From NCBI RefSeq assembly GCF_008831285.2, contig NC_045138.2, positions 3,264,143 through 3,328,142 on the forward strand: 64,000 bases of DNA, read 5' to 3'. The translations under genes were made by a program, and so were the position numbers. Source of the DNA: Nymphaea colorata. Its lineage: Eukaryota > Streptophyta > Magnoliopsida > Nymphaeales > Nymphaeaceae. The notes below the pieces were generated by a model, which was not told the origin of the DNA, did no database searches, and saw only the letters and a program-made list of their open reading frames with translations. Positions 49,301-62,200 of the stretch are shown piece by piece. How positions within the stretch are numbered: the first letter of the stretch is position 1; every line of letters begins with the position of its first letter.

Positions 49301-49846
49301 CCCAGTGGAAGTATACAGAGGAGCTGGTGTTAACTTATGGCCTGGCTACAGAACATGGGCATGCTTAATTCAAAAAAAAAAAAAAAAAGTTAGCCCCAGA
49401 TGACAACCAACAGGTTGGGCAAGGGCAAGCCATCCCATTTGCTGCTCGGTGTGTTTCTCAACCCTATTGCATTCTCTCAAAATGTGCATGCCAAGTGAAG
49501 TGTCTGCATGAGGTTTGAAGTGAGATAGGATTATGGTTTCTTTTGGATTAGGTAGTAGCTTCATTTATTTGCCTTGTTTTTAGTTTACAGTCTGAAATTA
49601 TGGTGCATATTGTATACATGTGCAATGTGCATGATCTCTCTCTCTCTCTCTCTCTCTCTCTCATGTAAGGTTATTGCCTCCAGAGTCAACCGGAAAGTAT
49701 ATGCCTGGACGGTAGATGATACAGACTCCATGAAAAGAATGTTGTTTGAGCATGTCGACAATATCATAACAGGCCATCCTACCAGACTACAACGCATAAT
49801 GAATGAGATTGAAAACCAATGCCTAGAAAATGACTTTTTACCTTGA
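43318..49846 (+). CDS. Glycerophosphodiester phosphodiesterase, membrane-anchored
   Basis: Nine exons join in phase to 320 aa: 43318-43479, 44056-44142, 45123-45220, 45965-46025, 47705-47785, 47987-48079, 48286-48375, 48456-48583, 49684-49846. The product resembles the plant GDPD4 type (about 330 aa). It hydrolyses glycerophosphodiesters to glycerol-3-phosphate and an alcohol. A basic N-terminus precedes one hydrophobic helix (residues 26-49), suggesting a signal anchor. Active-site elements are CAHGGDSSRAFPNT (H72), VEIDVSRTSDG (E99, D101) and ALHD (H114). The C-terminal half shows SVRQVILDAKVGPPLYEKG, GVYHPLID and KVYAWTVDD, all typical. The first real ATG is 43318; the frame upstream is open only from a GTG. 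The last intron ends at CTCCAG|A (49683), because the nearer AG at 49669 would break the frame. Confidence 0.93.
46156..46271. repeat. Perfect 58-bp tandem duplication in GDPD intron 4
   Basis: Two adjacent identical copies start at 46156 and 46214, each running from ACTATTGGTTTCC to GAGACTTGCA. The perfect match implies a very recent duplication or a strain-level polymorphism. Confidence 0.95.
49634..49662. repeat. (TC)n tract serving as polypyrimidine tract of the last GDPD intron
   Basis: A ~28-bp TC run lies just upstream of two candidate acceptors (49669 and 49683). It probably acts as the polypyrimidine tract. Confidence 0.85.
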
Positions 49847-52800
49847 TCCTCTCGTCTCTCTCAAGTAAGTACTCAAGTCCTTTTCTGCATTCTTATTGGC
49901 CATTCTCTTTTAGGATAATCTTGATATGCCATATGCCAAATGAATGAAGGATCAGAACTCTCTCTGTCTCTCTCTGCCCCCTGGCAAATGTAATTTTCTT
50001 GCAGGGTTTTGCTTTGTTCCATTTTTAAATATAGTTGATGTTATGGGGTGCTTGGTGTAAAATGCACCTGTAGCACAGACGTACATGATCATGTGATTGT
50101 ATTTGCTTTAAAAGATATTTGGAAAGCATGTTAGAATGCTACACGTTGTGTACATGATTAATAATTATTTTATGCATTGCAAAGAGGAGGGCGTTAAATT
50201 GTGTTTTACTCAATAGCAGGCATCGCTTCACATCTTTTCTGTCGCTCACTGCAAAGTGAAAAAAAATTTGGGACGTGGATGCTGGAAAGTTGAAAATCCA
50301 GAGGCGCCAATTATCATATCAGCTAGCTTATAGGACAAGTGTTCTCGAGCATTTTTCTCCTGTCTGTTCTCTAACTGGGCGTCTTCATTTTCCTTATGTT
50401 CAATTTCCCAGATCAATTAACCGCTACCAGAATATAAAAGATATTTTTTTTTTCTAGATCAAAGCGCTTCTTCTATGGTAGTTGCTAATGCTTCCAGTGG
50501 AACGTGGTTGTTGATTTGTTAGATTTTACCAAAACAGGAGATGCTTCATTTACTATTCTGAATTATTTATTTTCTGTGAAGCTTGGGGCAGAAATCTCAA
50601 TAGCTTGTTAAGATAAATTGACAGGCAATTTCTACTGGTCTTAAGCGAGGAACTCTGTCGGTTAATTCATTCGACCCTTCCAGTGTGGTACCATTTGGCT
50701 TCTGCGCCTGGACGCAGGGAAGATGGACAAGATTGTGTAGCTTAGGAACTGTAAAATGGCAATTAGGGCGTTGCAACGGTTGTCCCTCATTTGCTAGTTA
50801 GTAGATCAGGGAAGATGGTATTACTTCTCTCCGTACTCATAAATGTCGTTGATACTGTATGAAAGTGAAACTGACCTGTATGTGGTGAAATTTCCAATGA
50901 AAACTGCCGAGCTTTGCCTCTTCTTCATCTTCCGTGGTGGGAAAAAAACCCTTGACCTTCAAGACTTGTTTCGCCCTTTCGTCATCGGAGCAGGTATGAG
51001 TTCTTCTAGCTTTCGAGTGCTCTCTGATAGATAGGTGCGGATCCGGCCTTGTAAGTTCGAACGGACCAATCAAATGTTACGGTGAACAGTTAAAACTCCA
51101 TTTTCCTTTTCTCTTCATATTTTCCTTCACTGGTTTTCTGCACCTTCCTCCTTCGTTTTACCACCTTGTTTTTTCCAGTGATATTTGCATGTTAATTTTT
51201 TAAATATTCGGACAAACATGCTCTTTGTACATGCAAAAAAGAAAGAACAATTTCAGAAAATTTTACGTTGAGCCTGGTTATGTCACATAGCAAATATTCT
51301 TTGTTGATGAAAGAAACATGTGATAGAGAAGACTGCTGTGCGTAGCTATCAATGACAACTTGTCGTATAATTCTGCCACCAGAGGTAGCAGCGTAGTTGC
51401 CACCATATAAATGATGGTATAAAAACTCTTCCTTATGGATGTATATTCCATAGCAGAATCGAAGCACGTGAATCCCTTTGTCGCATTTCTTTCTTGTTGA
51501 TTCGTTGCTTTGAACTTTGAAGAGCTCCGGTCCCCTTTCCATCGACCCTCCGGCTAAGAACAGAGTTCGAAAGCTACGTTCCCTGTTTCTGTTCTTTTTC
51601 TTCTTATTCTCTTCTCGTTTGCTTCATGAACGCCTGTTTGTTTCTTTCTGCATCCGCTCCTCTACGGTTGGAACACCAGTACTCTGTAAGCGGAAGATCG
51701 AGCAGTTGCTGGGTTAGTTTGAGCCTTTTCAGTTTCCAGCCAAAGCGGAGATCTTTCTAATATCTTCCTTTATCTAGCTATCAGGAAAAGCGGGATGAGT
51801 TGGGATATTTTGTTAATGCTCCATGGCTAGAATCCACGACTTGGTTATCTCGTTTTCTCGGCAGAGCATCAAAACTATGTTTTGATATCTTTTGAACCCA
51901 AAGTGTTTGGGCGTTGTAAACATCTCGTTCCTTTTCTTCTTTTTTTTTCCCTCTGCCGAAAAATTCTGGTCATGTCCCGTCTTTCGCGGAAGTTGGTATC
52001 TTCGAAAGACGGGCTTCTCCTTTTCTTCCTGTTAGGAGATGCATTACGGCCTGGAACCCAGGGAATGTCATGATTTTGTGAATTCACGAATAACGTGGAC
52101 GCGATAGGAATCTCCTTTGGCCATTATTTTCGAGAAACGTGGTACTTGCATTGTTAATTGTCCTCGTTATTTTATTATCTTAGAGAAAATTTCGCCCACA
52201 TTTTCTCTAAACAAAAAGAGTTTCGGTTCTACTCAAACCTCAATGTACCCCTAAACACCTGCCTTTAATTCCGGAGACTTGTTATCTTTACTTTTATCAG
52301 GTTATGGTGCAATTACGAACGAAACCGTCTTGGAAGTACGTGAATATGTATGAAATATCGAGTTCGTGAAAAGATCAGATGGTTCTCAAATTGCTGCCAT
52401 GGATCATTTGTTCTGAGTGTCTAGTTCAGTTCTCATTGTTTTGTCAACCTTACTACCACAAACTACAACATTTGAAGTCATTTTTGCTACCAGAGACCAT
52501 CACTTGGCTTTATGTTAAACTAAAGGCGTAAATGTTGGAGCTCCACAGTATAGAATTACTAAGAAACAATATCAAACAGAGTCATCAAACCAGATTTGGC
52601 TTGACAAGAACTTTGTGATGCAAAGTAGTAGATGGTTACGCTCAGTCCCAAAGACGATTCTTCATGTAAATGCATATCATGGAATCCATTGTTTCACTAA
52701 GTTGATGCAGTACACACGAAAGAATTGAACCATGTAAACCCTTATCAATGTTCATATAACTTGTAATCAGGTGAACTATTGTCATGCTGGCCCCTTAGAA

Positions 52801-55800
52801 GCCATTGTTCTTCAGAAAAGAAGAAGAATACGTAAAAATGAAGCCTGTTACGTCGAGTTCCTACATATTGAGAAAAACTCTCCTATCTTCAGCGACATAT
52901 CAAGCTAACAAGCATTAAATCAACCAGAATGTGTATTTCATCCTTAGAAAACACAATTACTTTCTCGCTGCAAGCATCATTATCTACTCAGCTTTATATT
53001 GATATTTACAATATTGTTAATATTTAAGCTATTTATGTCTTCAGCTGTGTCTTCATAATTGCTCCGTGCATAAGTAGCTTTGTCATCACGTACAGACATT
53101 TCTGATATCCAATTTCTCGTTTCGTGCAATCCTCCAATTGGTTGAGCAAGCAGGTTGTCTTCCTTTGACAAATATGGTCCATCTATTTTACGGCACCATT
53201 AGAAAATGACAAATTTTTGTGGTTCCCTATGAGAGAAATAAACAACCAGTTAATAGTCCAAACACAATTCAATTATCCTGAGAAGATTACTTAAACTATA
53301 GCATATTTTTAACAGTTGCTTGTATTAGTCATGGGGGTTGTACAACTCATCAGGTCCAGGAGTTTGCAACAGCAGGGGTTTAACTTACAAATTTTCTGCC
53401 ACTACAAACAAACAATAGAAAACATTTTGAGAAATAAGTAAATATTTCTCTCATAAATAGAAAGACTATTCATACATACTGTTTGCATTGTGAATTTTTA
53501 TGCTGCTTGCATTTGTGAATTTTTTTCATTTCAGTGCTTGCCTTTCTCATATTCTCTAGGGGCCTTCTCTTAAAATGTGCATGGCGATCGGAACTGCATT
53601 CTGTTTTCCGTTGCATAGTTGCCCAGTTGTGCCCGAAACCCGGCATGAATAAAAGTTCGTGTTTGACATTGAAGTTCAGCTTGTAGTGCTGGGCAGGAGT
53701 GTGCCTTATGGGGCCGGTGTCTTTGCCTCCTTTTCTTTCTCCTTTTCTCACCTAAATTGTCTATTTCCTCTCTTTTTTCCCTTTCTTGTTTCCCCTCCAT
53801 GGCGGTGGGAGAGTCAATTTCTAGCTAAAGGTCATAGTTTAAATTGGAAAATTTAAAGGGCACCTATACATACATAAATAAAAATCACCAAGTACGACCA
53901 TTTGTATGGGCTGGTGCAGGCTGCCTGCATCAGCCCAAACAGGCTCCGCCACTACTCCATGGAGAACCAATCTCTCGAGTGTGTGTGTGTATATGTATTT
54001 ATATATAGCACAACGAGGGACTTTGCAAGCAGTTTATGTTGTGTTAGCAGCTGCATTTTCAAGTGACATATTTATAAGTTAAATGCAGGTTATGTACGAA
54101 GCTTATGGGTAGAAAAGTAATTCGTATTCTTTAAGGTGTTTATAATTATATGTAATGTTTAATCTTGAGGCAGCTTGTCATGTATATAGTGCGGTTTTTC
54201 ATGTCAGTGCACAATTGTCTGGGATGTGTGCTGTCCCAGCTAAGCATATAACCTTGCATCATGTTTCTATGTTGCTTTGCTGTTTACCTCAGAGCTTCGG
54301 GGAAGGCAACAAAATTCAGGAAAGGGAACCAAACGCTGTTGCAAGTGACAAAGATCAAGGAGCAGGTTGACATGTGAATTTTCTAGTGAACAAATCCTTT
54401 TTAATTACCGTTAATGGTCGTCCTTGCTTAATATATGTGGAATTTGATGCTATTTTAGCTCGACACTGTATTGTCGAGTCAAGCCGAGATTAAGTCGAGT
54501 GGAACCTTTGCTGGGCCAGCTCAAGCTCGACTCTGGTATGCAACCTTTGACAGCAGTTGAAATCGAGGAGAAATTGAACAGAAGTCACTGTTTGAGTAAG
54601 GAAGCTGAGATTTTTAAAGAGAAGAAATGATGGGGCAATTGAGACGTTTTCAACACAAGCAAAGCACTTTTTAAGGGGATGAAACAGAGCCAACTGAAAT
54701 GCGCCCGGGGGAAGCAACTTAGGAGTTATGATGGCTAAATGCGTTGATCCTTCTATGATGCAAACCATCAAAAAGAGTAGGCCTGCACATACAACAAAGA
54801 ATTATGGGCAGAAGGGCAACCGTTAGGAGCGGTTGAATCTCTTCTTTGGAGGGTTGTCGTCAAAAGAGATGTCACGTTCAAAACAAAATGGTAGGACACC
54901 TCACATGGTCAAGTCAGGGAGCACTCGGGAATAAAGAAATTATCAGAAGGGCTTTAACGATCAAAAAAGCCCAACAGATTTGAACCAACCAACCAAAAGA
55001 TGTGGGCTTTCCAACCTTCTGAATTAGCTAGCTGCATCTAAAAAAATCATGGTGTTTTGCAAGTGTCACCTTTAGTTTGACTTCAATCAACCCGGTCCAA
55101 AACAAGAACAGCTGTTTCTGCACTTCATACTCAGATGCAAATTAGACCACATCGCAAATCCTTTACAACTCAGTACACAACTTAGACCTGGATTTCAAAT
55201 CCTGGCAAAGATAACAAGCCTGAATAGCATATTCAGTCAACTGTCTCTCGTTTGCAGAATATGTCCTTTCATGTAGCATCAGCAAGCTGTAAACTCAGAG
55301 ATAATAGCTGTTTAGCCAGTCAACTTATATCTTCAAATTGCCTACAAGAGCACCCACTGGCCTTGAGGAGGTTATGATTTGGATGGATCATGACCAGAGA
55401 CTGGTCCCTAAGCTGAGTGGCTGCTGCAAGTTTGAAGAGTTAAACAGCATCCAGTGCTTAAAAACATGAGGAAAATGTATGTCTGTAGAAAAACATGACC
55501 AGACAGACCATCTGCTCGCCAATTTCTCTGTAGAATAGGTCACAATCATCAAAAGTTTTAGGTTACCTAAGAATTCGGTTGCTTCACATATTTATTAGGG
55601 AGTTCTATTTGACTGCTGACAGTCAATAATGACAACTCAAGCATGCAATGAGCATGCATAAACACTCCAAAAAGATGTTAAAGCAAGACCATAGACTAAT
55701 CATATTTCCCCAAATCACCACTTGATTACAGAAAATCAAGACAAAAAAAGAATAATACATGTCAAGCTTCCATAAGCAGATGAAAACTTTGATGATCAAC

Positions 55801-56200
55801 TCAGCTCCATCCAGAAAACCACAGGCAGTTTGTTGGAGAATACCTTGTCAGATCGTCATTTCATCGAGACCCTTCATATGGCGAACTGCCAAATTGAATA
55901 AGGTAAAATGAAGACATGGTTTAGTTTCCTTGTCAGCCAAGTGTCAGAGAAACAAGGAATTAGAACATCAATATTTGTTTCTTCCACAAGTCAAAAGAGA
56001 ACCAAAAGGAATCTGGTTAATGTAGAGATCTAGAATATAACATAGAGTAAATGTGATGATGTAACTTACGAGAAGTTTTAAACTTTAAATATGAAAGTCA
56101 GTATAGCAGTTCAGTGCAATCCTCTGTTAACAGCAAAAACTCAAAGTTAGATTTCATTGTGGCAATCAAATCAACAGGATCAGTAATGCTGCAGTTCTAC
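49847..56200. other. Gene-poor spacer between convergent GDPD and Mpv17 genes
   Basis: No open frame here carries a recognisable domain. 51517-51720 and 53659-53860 are pyrimidine-rich and give only low-complexity frames. 54460-54540 has GTCGAGTC/CTCGACTC words of the GAGCTCGA repeat type. The ends should include the 3' UTRs of both flanking genes. Nothing else was identified. Confidence 0.55.
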
Positions 56201-59200
56201 CTACTGAACGGTGACAGTCTTGTGGGCCTTAAATGATAGAATCACATTCCATGCAACAGCAACCACATTTGCAAAAAGCACCTGCTTGACAATCAAGGAG
56301 AACCACAATTAAGAGAGAGAGATGAACAACTCAGGAACATAAATGGACTATGAGGTGCATAAACAAAAGCTAACTGCTGCGTCCATAATGGCCTTAAAAT
56401 TGTTCAAATCTTGCAATATGAAATTAAAATCTTTAGGAAGAGCATTTCCACCAATATATTTTTGTCATGAACAAATTAGCCAGAGGCCCAGAACTACTTC
56501 TGTCTAGGTTGCTTGAAATGTTGTGAATAAAATAATATTAATCAGAACATATTTGAAAATTACTATAGCTTTTAATTAGTTGGAAAATAAAAAAAATGCA
56601 CTTGTAAAACAGAGTATACAATCATCTCAAGACATACCTCAGATTAACCCACAACTACTTTGTGGGAGGCCCATGCACATGCATGTAAATGAACATCTAA
56701 ATCTTGTGTGTCGCCAATATCGCATTGTATTGGCGAATACGCAGACAATATTGGGCCAGCGAGGGGTTCAAAAGAAGGTACCTTGGTTTTTTTAATTATT
56801 TTAAACTTACAGCATACTGGTCAGCAAACTGACGAAGAACCGATGCCAATATTGACAACACTACCCACAACCAAACACAGAAGAAATATCAACTGTAATA
56901 ATTTAAAATTAGTCGCACACCAGCTTTTGTTCAGATATTACATGGCACAGACAGCTATCGTTAGATATTTCGTAAAGCATGGCTTCAAACGATAAAAAAG
57001 TAATTTATGTTCAGGAATTTTTGCTTAGAAATAATTGAATGTGATTAAACAATAAAATGGAGGAAAGAAGCAAGTAACAATACCATATGCAAATGAACCA
57101 AAGGGTACATTTCATTAGGCCAGATTTTACATCCATGAATGGGATGGGGGACCAACTTAACCCATGCTTTTCCAGACTTTGGAAATTGGATTAAGTTGCC
57201 CTTTATCCCCCAAATCCATACATCATTAAGAAGCATGGGTTACAATTCCTTTTTTTTTACTTACACATCCATCTGGAATCTAAGGACCTGAGATCCTGGG
57301 GATTTTAAATCACCTCTGGCTTGAAACTAGAGGCTTTCACCACAACCTAAACCCCCAAAGAGTTAACACCATCCAAGACATTGTGAATTCCAGAATCTCA
57401 AATCACCTCTTCTTTGAAAATATAGGCATTCAAACACAACTTAAGAATCTATGAAATAACACCATCCAAGACACTCCATAAACAAAAACCTCTTTCCCAC
57501 CTGGAATCTCTGAGGAACGTACAAGAAATCGAGAAAGTGAAAGTTGACTGGGATGGGGGTCCAACTTAACCCATGCTTTTGCCAAACTCCAGACTTTGGA
57601 AGTTGGATTAAGTTACCCATTATCCCCCAAATCCATACATCAATAAGAAGCATAGGTTACAAATTCTTACTTTTACTCACACAACCATCTAGAACCTATG
57701 GATCTGAGATCCTGGGGATGTTAAATCACCTCCAGCTTAAAACAAGAGGCTTTCATACACAGCCTAAAACTCCAACAGTTAACACCATCCAAGACATTGT
57801 GAATTCCAGGATCTCAAATCACCTCTTCTTTGAAAATAAAGGCATTCAAACATAACTTAAGAATCTAGGAGCTAATGCCATCCAAGACATTCAACAAAAC
57901 CCTCTTTCCCACCTGGAAGATCTGAGGAACAAACAGGAAATTGAGAAATTGAAATGGTATCCATAGTTGCCAATTTGCAATGACTGCAGAAAACCATTCC
58001 TGAAACCAAAGCATAAAAAGTAACATGGCAGATGAATAAGGAACAAAGAAGTGCTTATAGATGATATTGATCAGATGTATATGGATCAGCAAGGGCAAGA
58101 TCACCTGGCGAAGCTTTGGCAGGACTTCCGATGGCCTTCCTTCTAGGACCACAAGTGTGGATAGAAACACCCCAATGAAGAGAGGAGAGAAAATGAACTA
58201 TAGCATGCAAATACTTCTCTATTATTTCAATATTCATATTCAAGTATAAGAAGCCCATGAAGAAAAGGATGAAGGAACTGCTACCTGATCAAGCAGAAGG
58301 CGAAGGAATACACCAGATACTCCAGAAAGGGACACCAACTGACTTAGTGATAAATACCTGCTCAAATATTTCAAAGGGTTCACACTAAATTCACACACAA
58401 GCAAGAGGGAGAGAGAGAGAGACTTGCACATCTTTCAGTAAAGGATATAGACTATGAAATATGGCTATTCAAAAAGTGGCAAAAATAGAACCCAACCACA
58501 TCCAAACACACATGTACATGCACGCATTCACACATGCAGAATTTTTAGTGAAACAAAATTTTAATGATTGAGAGTTGAAACTATATATATAGTTATACAC
58601 ACACACCCACACACAAATACGTATATATACATATATGTATGTGTATATATATGTATGCATATGTGTGTGTGTACAGGAACTGAAATACATACACACACAC
58701 ACATATATATATACAGGAACTGAAATCACTGACTGCTGAATGACAAAATACTTGAAAACCATCATTTAAAACATCATGCAATGGAAGCACTAGCAACAGT
58801 TTATGATATAAAGACAGTTTACAGTGTTTTTTGTGATTCCTTGATCATTGACAGTGATGCCAGTACAGTCTCATCATTATTGATCTAAGTGGATGACACC
58901 GTTGTCACAGGCAACTTAGGTGCACATATCCAAGCAGCCAAGTACCTGTTGGCTCCACATTTTGTAATGGAAGAGCGTGGGAGCTTAAGATATTTTTCAA
59001 GGGATGAAATTGATAGGAATGATGGCAAAAAACTAATTTTAACTTAGCTTAAATACACGTTGAATATGTTGAGCAGAGCATGGACAAAAAATTGTAAACC
59101 CTTGTCCACTCTCAGCATATTGCACCACAAAGCTCACATATCAAGACAAGAATATGATGATCCCACAAGATCTCAGAGGATAGTAGGTATGTGACAGTAA

Positions 59201-62200
59201 CTTAGTTTTACTAGAACTAAAATTGTTTATCCTGACTCCTGAGAATCATGTGTCACAGTTGATACATGTGCCACGAACTGGGCATATGGATGTTGTAAAA
59301 GGAAAACTACAATATCATAAAGGAACTATTTAGATAGACTCTTGTATACACTGTGTCTTTTACAACAAATGGAGGACATAGTGTTATTGCTTGTATAGAT
59401 ACAAATTCAGCCAGTAATCTTAATTACGGAAGGTAAGTGCGACAGTAATGTTATTTTTGTTGGAAAAAAAATTGATATCTTGGAAGAACAAGAAGCAAAA
59501 GGTTGTTGCTAAGTCGGAAACTAAAGCAAGATACGGACCCATCAATATGGGAACAGCTGAAGTTACATAGTTTAGACATTTGACATTAGGACTTAGTGAA
59601 ATTATTGTGACATCCATATTGTGTGATAATCACAGTGCCATACAATTGTCATTCCATCTAATTTTTCATAGCGACACAAAGCACATTAAAATTGATCAGC
59701 ACTTTATCCACTATAATATTAAGGATAAGGAGATTCAATCTTGTAATGTGCAGATTGAAAATCCGGTGGTTAATTTGTTCACCAAAGGCCTAATAAAGAA
59801 CAAATTTTATTTTCTGAAGAACAAATTGTCCATGATTCAGTAAAGAACAAATTTTATTTTCTGAAGAACAAATTGTCCATGATTCAGCACCATCCACAAC
59901 TTGAGGTTGGCTACTAACTATTAAGCATCATCGATGGACATGGATTTGTATCCAATTAGATCAGATGAGTCCAGTCAATGTCCAGTGCTATTAGTTCAGT
60001 ACCCTTCTTGTCCTTCATGCCATGTCTTCCTTATTCATAATCAATGAAATTTGGTCACAATCATCCATGGGAATCATGACCTGTTGCGGCACCCCTCTCT
60101 TTCTATATTCTGCAAGTGTCTACCAATACTCACGACTTCTAAGTTCTAACACTTCCTTCATCACAGTACAAGTCCTTGGCCTTAAAATTGGGTGAAGAAA
60201 GCCAGCAGAGAAGAGGTCCATCTTTCTTCATTCAATGCTATTGTACTCTGTAGGGAAAGGAAAGTACATCCACACAGCCTAACAATAATATACTGCAAGT
60301 AAACACCAACACAAGTAACACAAACTGAATATCAGCATGAGTCACTTGAAATCAAACTGAAATATAAACTTGCACAATTACAAGCACAAGAGGATATAGG
60401 CTGAAGTTCTGAACCATCTCAAGATGTGGGCCAGAACAACTACATCATGTTTAACCACCAAATCATTTGTGTTTATCTATGTTTTTTAATGTTCCACACA
60501 GCCAACATAAATTCCAAATTTCCATGAAAATGTATGTAATCACATTTGAAGAGATTGATAATAACTGCCTTGGCTTCAGAATGTCTCATGCTATTTAAGC
60601 ATAAAATTATTGTTTCTTCAACTTTGGGTCGTTGGTTAGTATTGCAGGCAACCATCATCTTAAAATGTGAAATTTATACGTGTAAAAGGCATACTAAATA
60701 TAGCATTCAGACTCTCTGGATGAAAAAATAAATGCCTAAAAATATAAGTGGAAAACAAAAAGATAACTCATCGTAGTACGGTCAAGTACTTCAGCACTCA
60801 TAGATTTGCTTGGATAAAAGGTGCCCAACTACCACTACTCAATCCAATATCCAAAGCAGAAACAAGTATTCCAGGTTCTACTACCGGCGAGCCATAGCAA
60901 TTGTGCCCACTAAGGAAACTAAAAGGATTATAGAAATCAGTTCAAATGGAAGATAAAAATCTGTTGATAAATGAATCCCAATCTGTTGAACATTACTTGT
61001 CAGGTCCTGTTCTATGATCTGGTTTGATCTTGTAGTCCAAATAATCCCGTACCATGACGTGTTTGGGATAGTAGCAATTAGTGAAAAAAACACTGAAGAA
61101 TCATTTCAACCCCAAAAGAAATGTCGACATTAATAGAAATACAGTATAAAATAACCCATAAACCATATATAAACAATGTCCACATAATTACCAGAAATGA
61201 AGCGTTGGCCCTACCAGCACCATCCCCAAGAATGCAAACAGAAAAGTCCGTTTCAGATCCCATGTTGGCACCCGTTCTATCAGTAACTGGCATAACAAAA
61301 ACAAACTATCATGAGTTTGAACTTTGAACACATGAAAACGGAGCTATCTGCAGTCTGAAGTGAACTACCTTTTACTCGATAAGTTCTGATCTTGTAATTA
61401 CTCAACAGCCAGAGGAAGAGAATTTGTTTATATTACAAATGCAGATAATTATTTTATATGTTTAGAGCAATGAAACACAAGGGAAAATGCAAGTTCACAA
61501 CAAGATTTTACAAAATCATTGGATGTGGTCTTAATTTTGAGTCACGATTGTGTTAATAGGAAACTTCAGAACAGCCAAAAAAGTCCAAGGTACTTTTTTT
61601 GGCTCCACCAAAAAGTCAAAAAATATTTATTCCATTTTTTCGCAATAAAAGTTTAAAGTATTGAAATTAATGGAAGAAACAGAAATATCAAAAAAAGGTC
61701 GGTATGCGTTTTCTGCTTCTTTCAGCAACTAAGACAAATACATAATAAAAATGGTAAAAAGAAAAACTAATTAGTAATCCAAAGGGCATTAATGAGAGTG
61801 AGTTGAGAAGCAATCGCAAATAAATCGATAAATGGCACAAAAATCCAAATATGGGTCCAATCTTTTGTTTGAAAACTTTAGGGTTGACCTGACTGATAGA
61901 GTCCCCGATAAATGTTAATAAAGCAGAAGTCAACGCCTTCGTCAACACCGGAGATTCCTCCAGAAGCCTCAAATACCTTCACAGAAAATAATAAAAACAA
62001 ATGAATTTTCTTTCAGAAAACACCAATTTGGCCTTCATCAAAGAAGGATTGTTACATAAAAAATAATAGCAACAATAATAAATGATTCGTCGATCACCAG
62101 GAAATAAGCGATGGAGCTTTCCCACCGCTCTCATCCCCACCGCCCTCACCCGAGCCACCGGACCCAGGACCTGAACCCGACCCGCCGAAGCCACCGTTCC

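Noticed and set aside
49670-49683. Acceptor at 49669 as the normal start of the last GDPD exon
   Set aside because: It shifts the frame and loses the VYAWTVDD block. Acceptor 49683 restores it exactly.
51517-51717. Possible small gene beginning SSGPLSIDPP
   Set aside because: No ATG at the start of the frame; the remainder is Phe-rich low complexity with no recognisable domain or partner exon.
58469-58796. Tyr/Ile/Cys-rich frames in Mpv17 intron 3
   Set aside because: They are translations of (CA)n/(TA)n/(GT)n simple sequence.
61078-61293. Minus-strand frame starting [11 protein letters not shown]
   Set aside because: It is out of frame. The other frame of the same bases gives the Mpv17 exon ending LVGPTLHF with correct splice sites.
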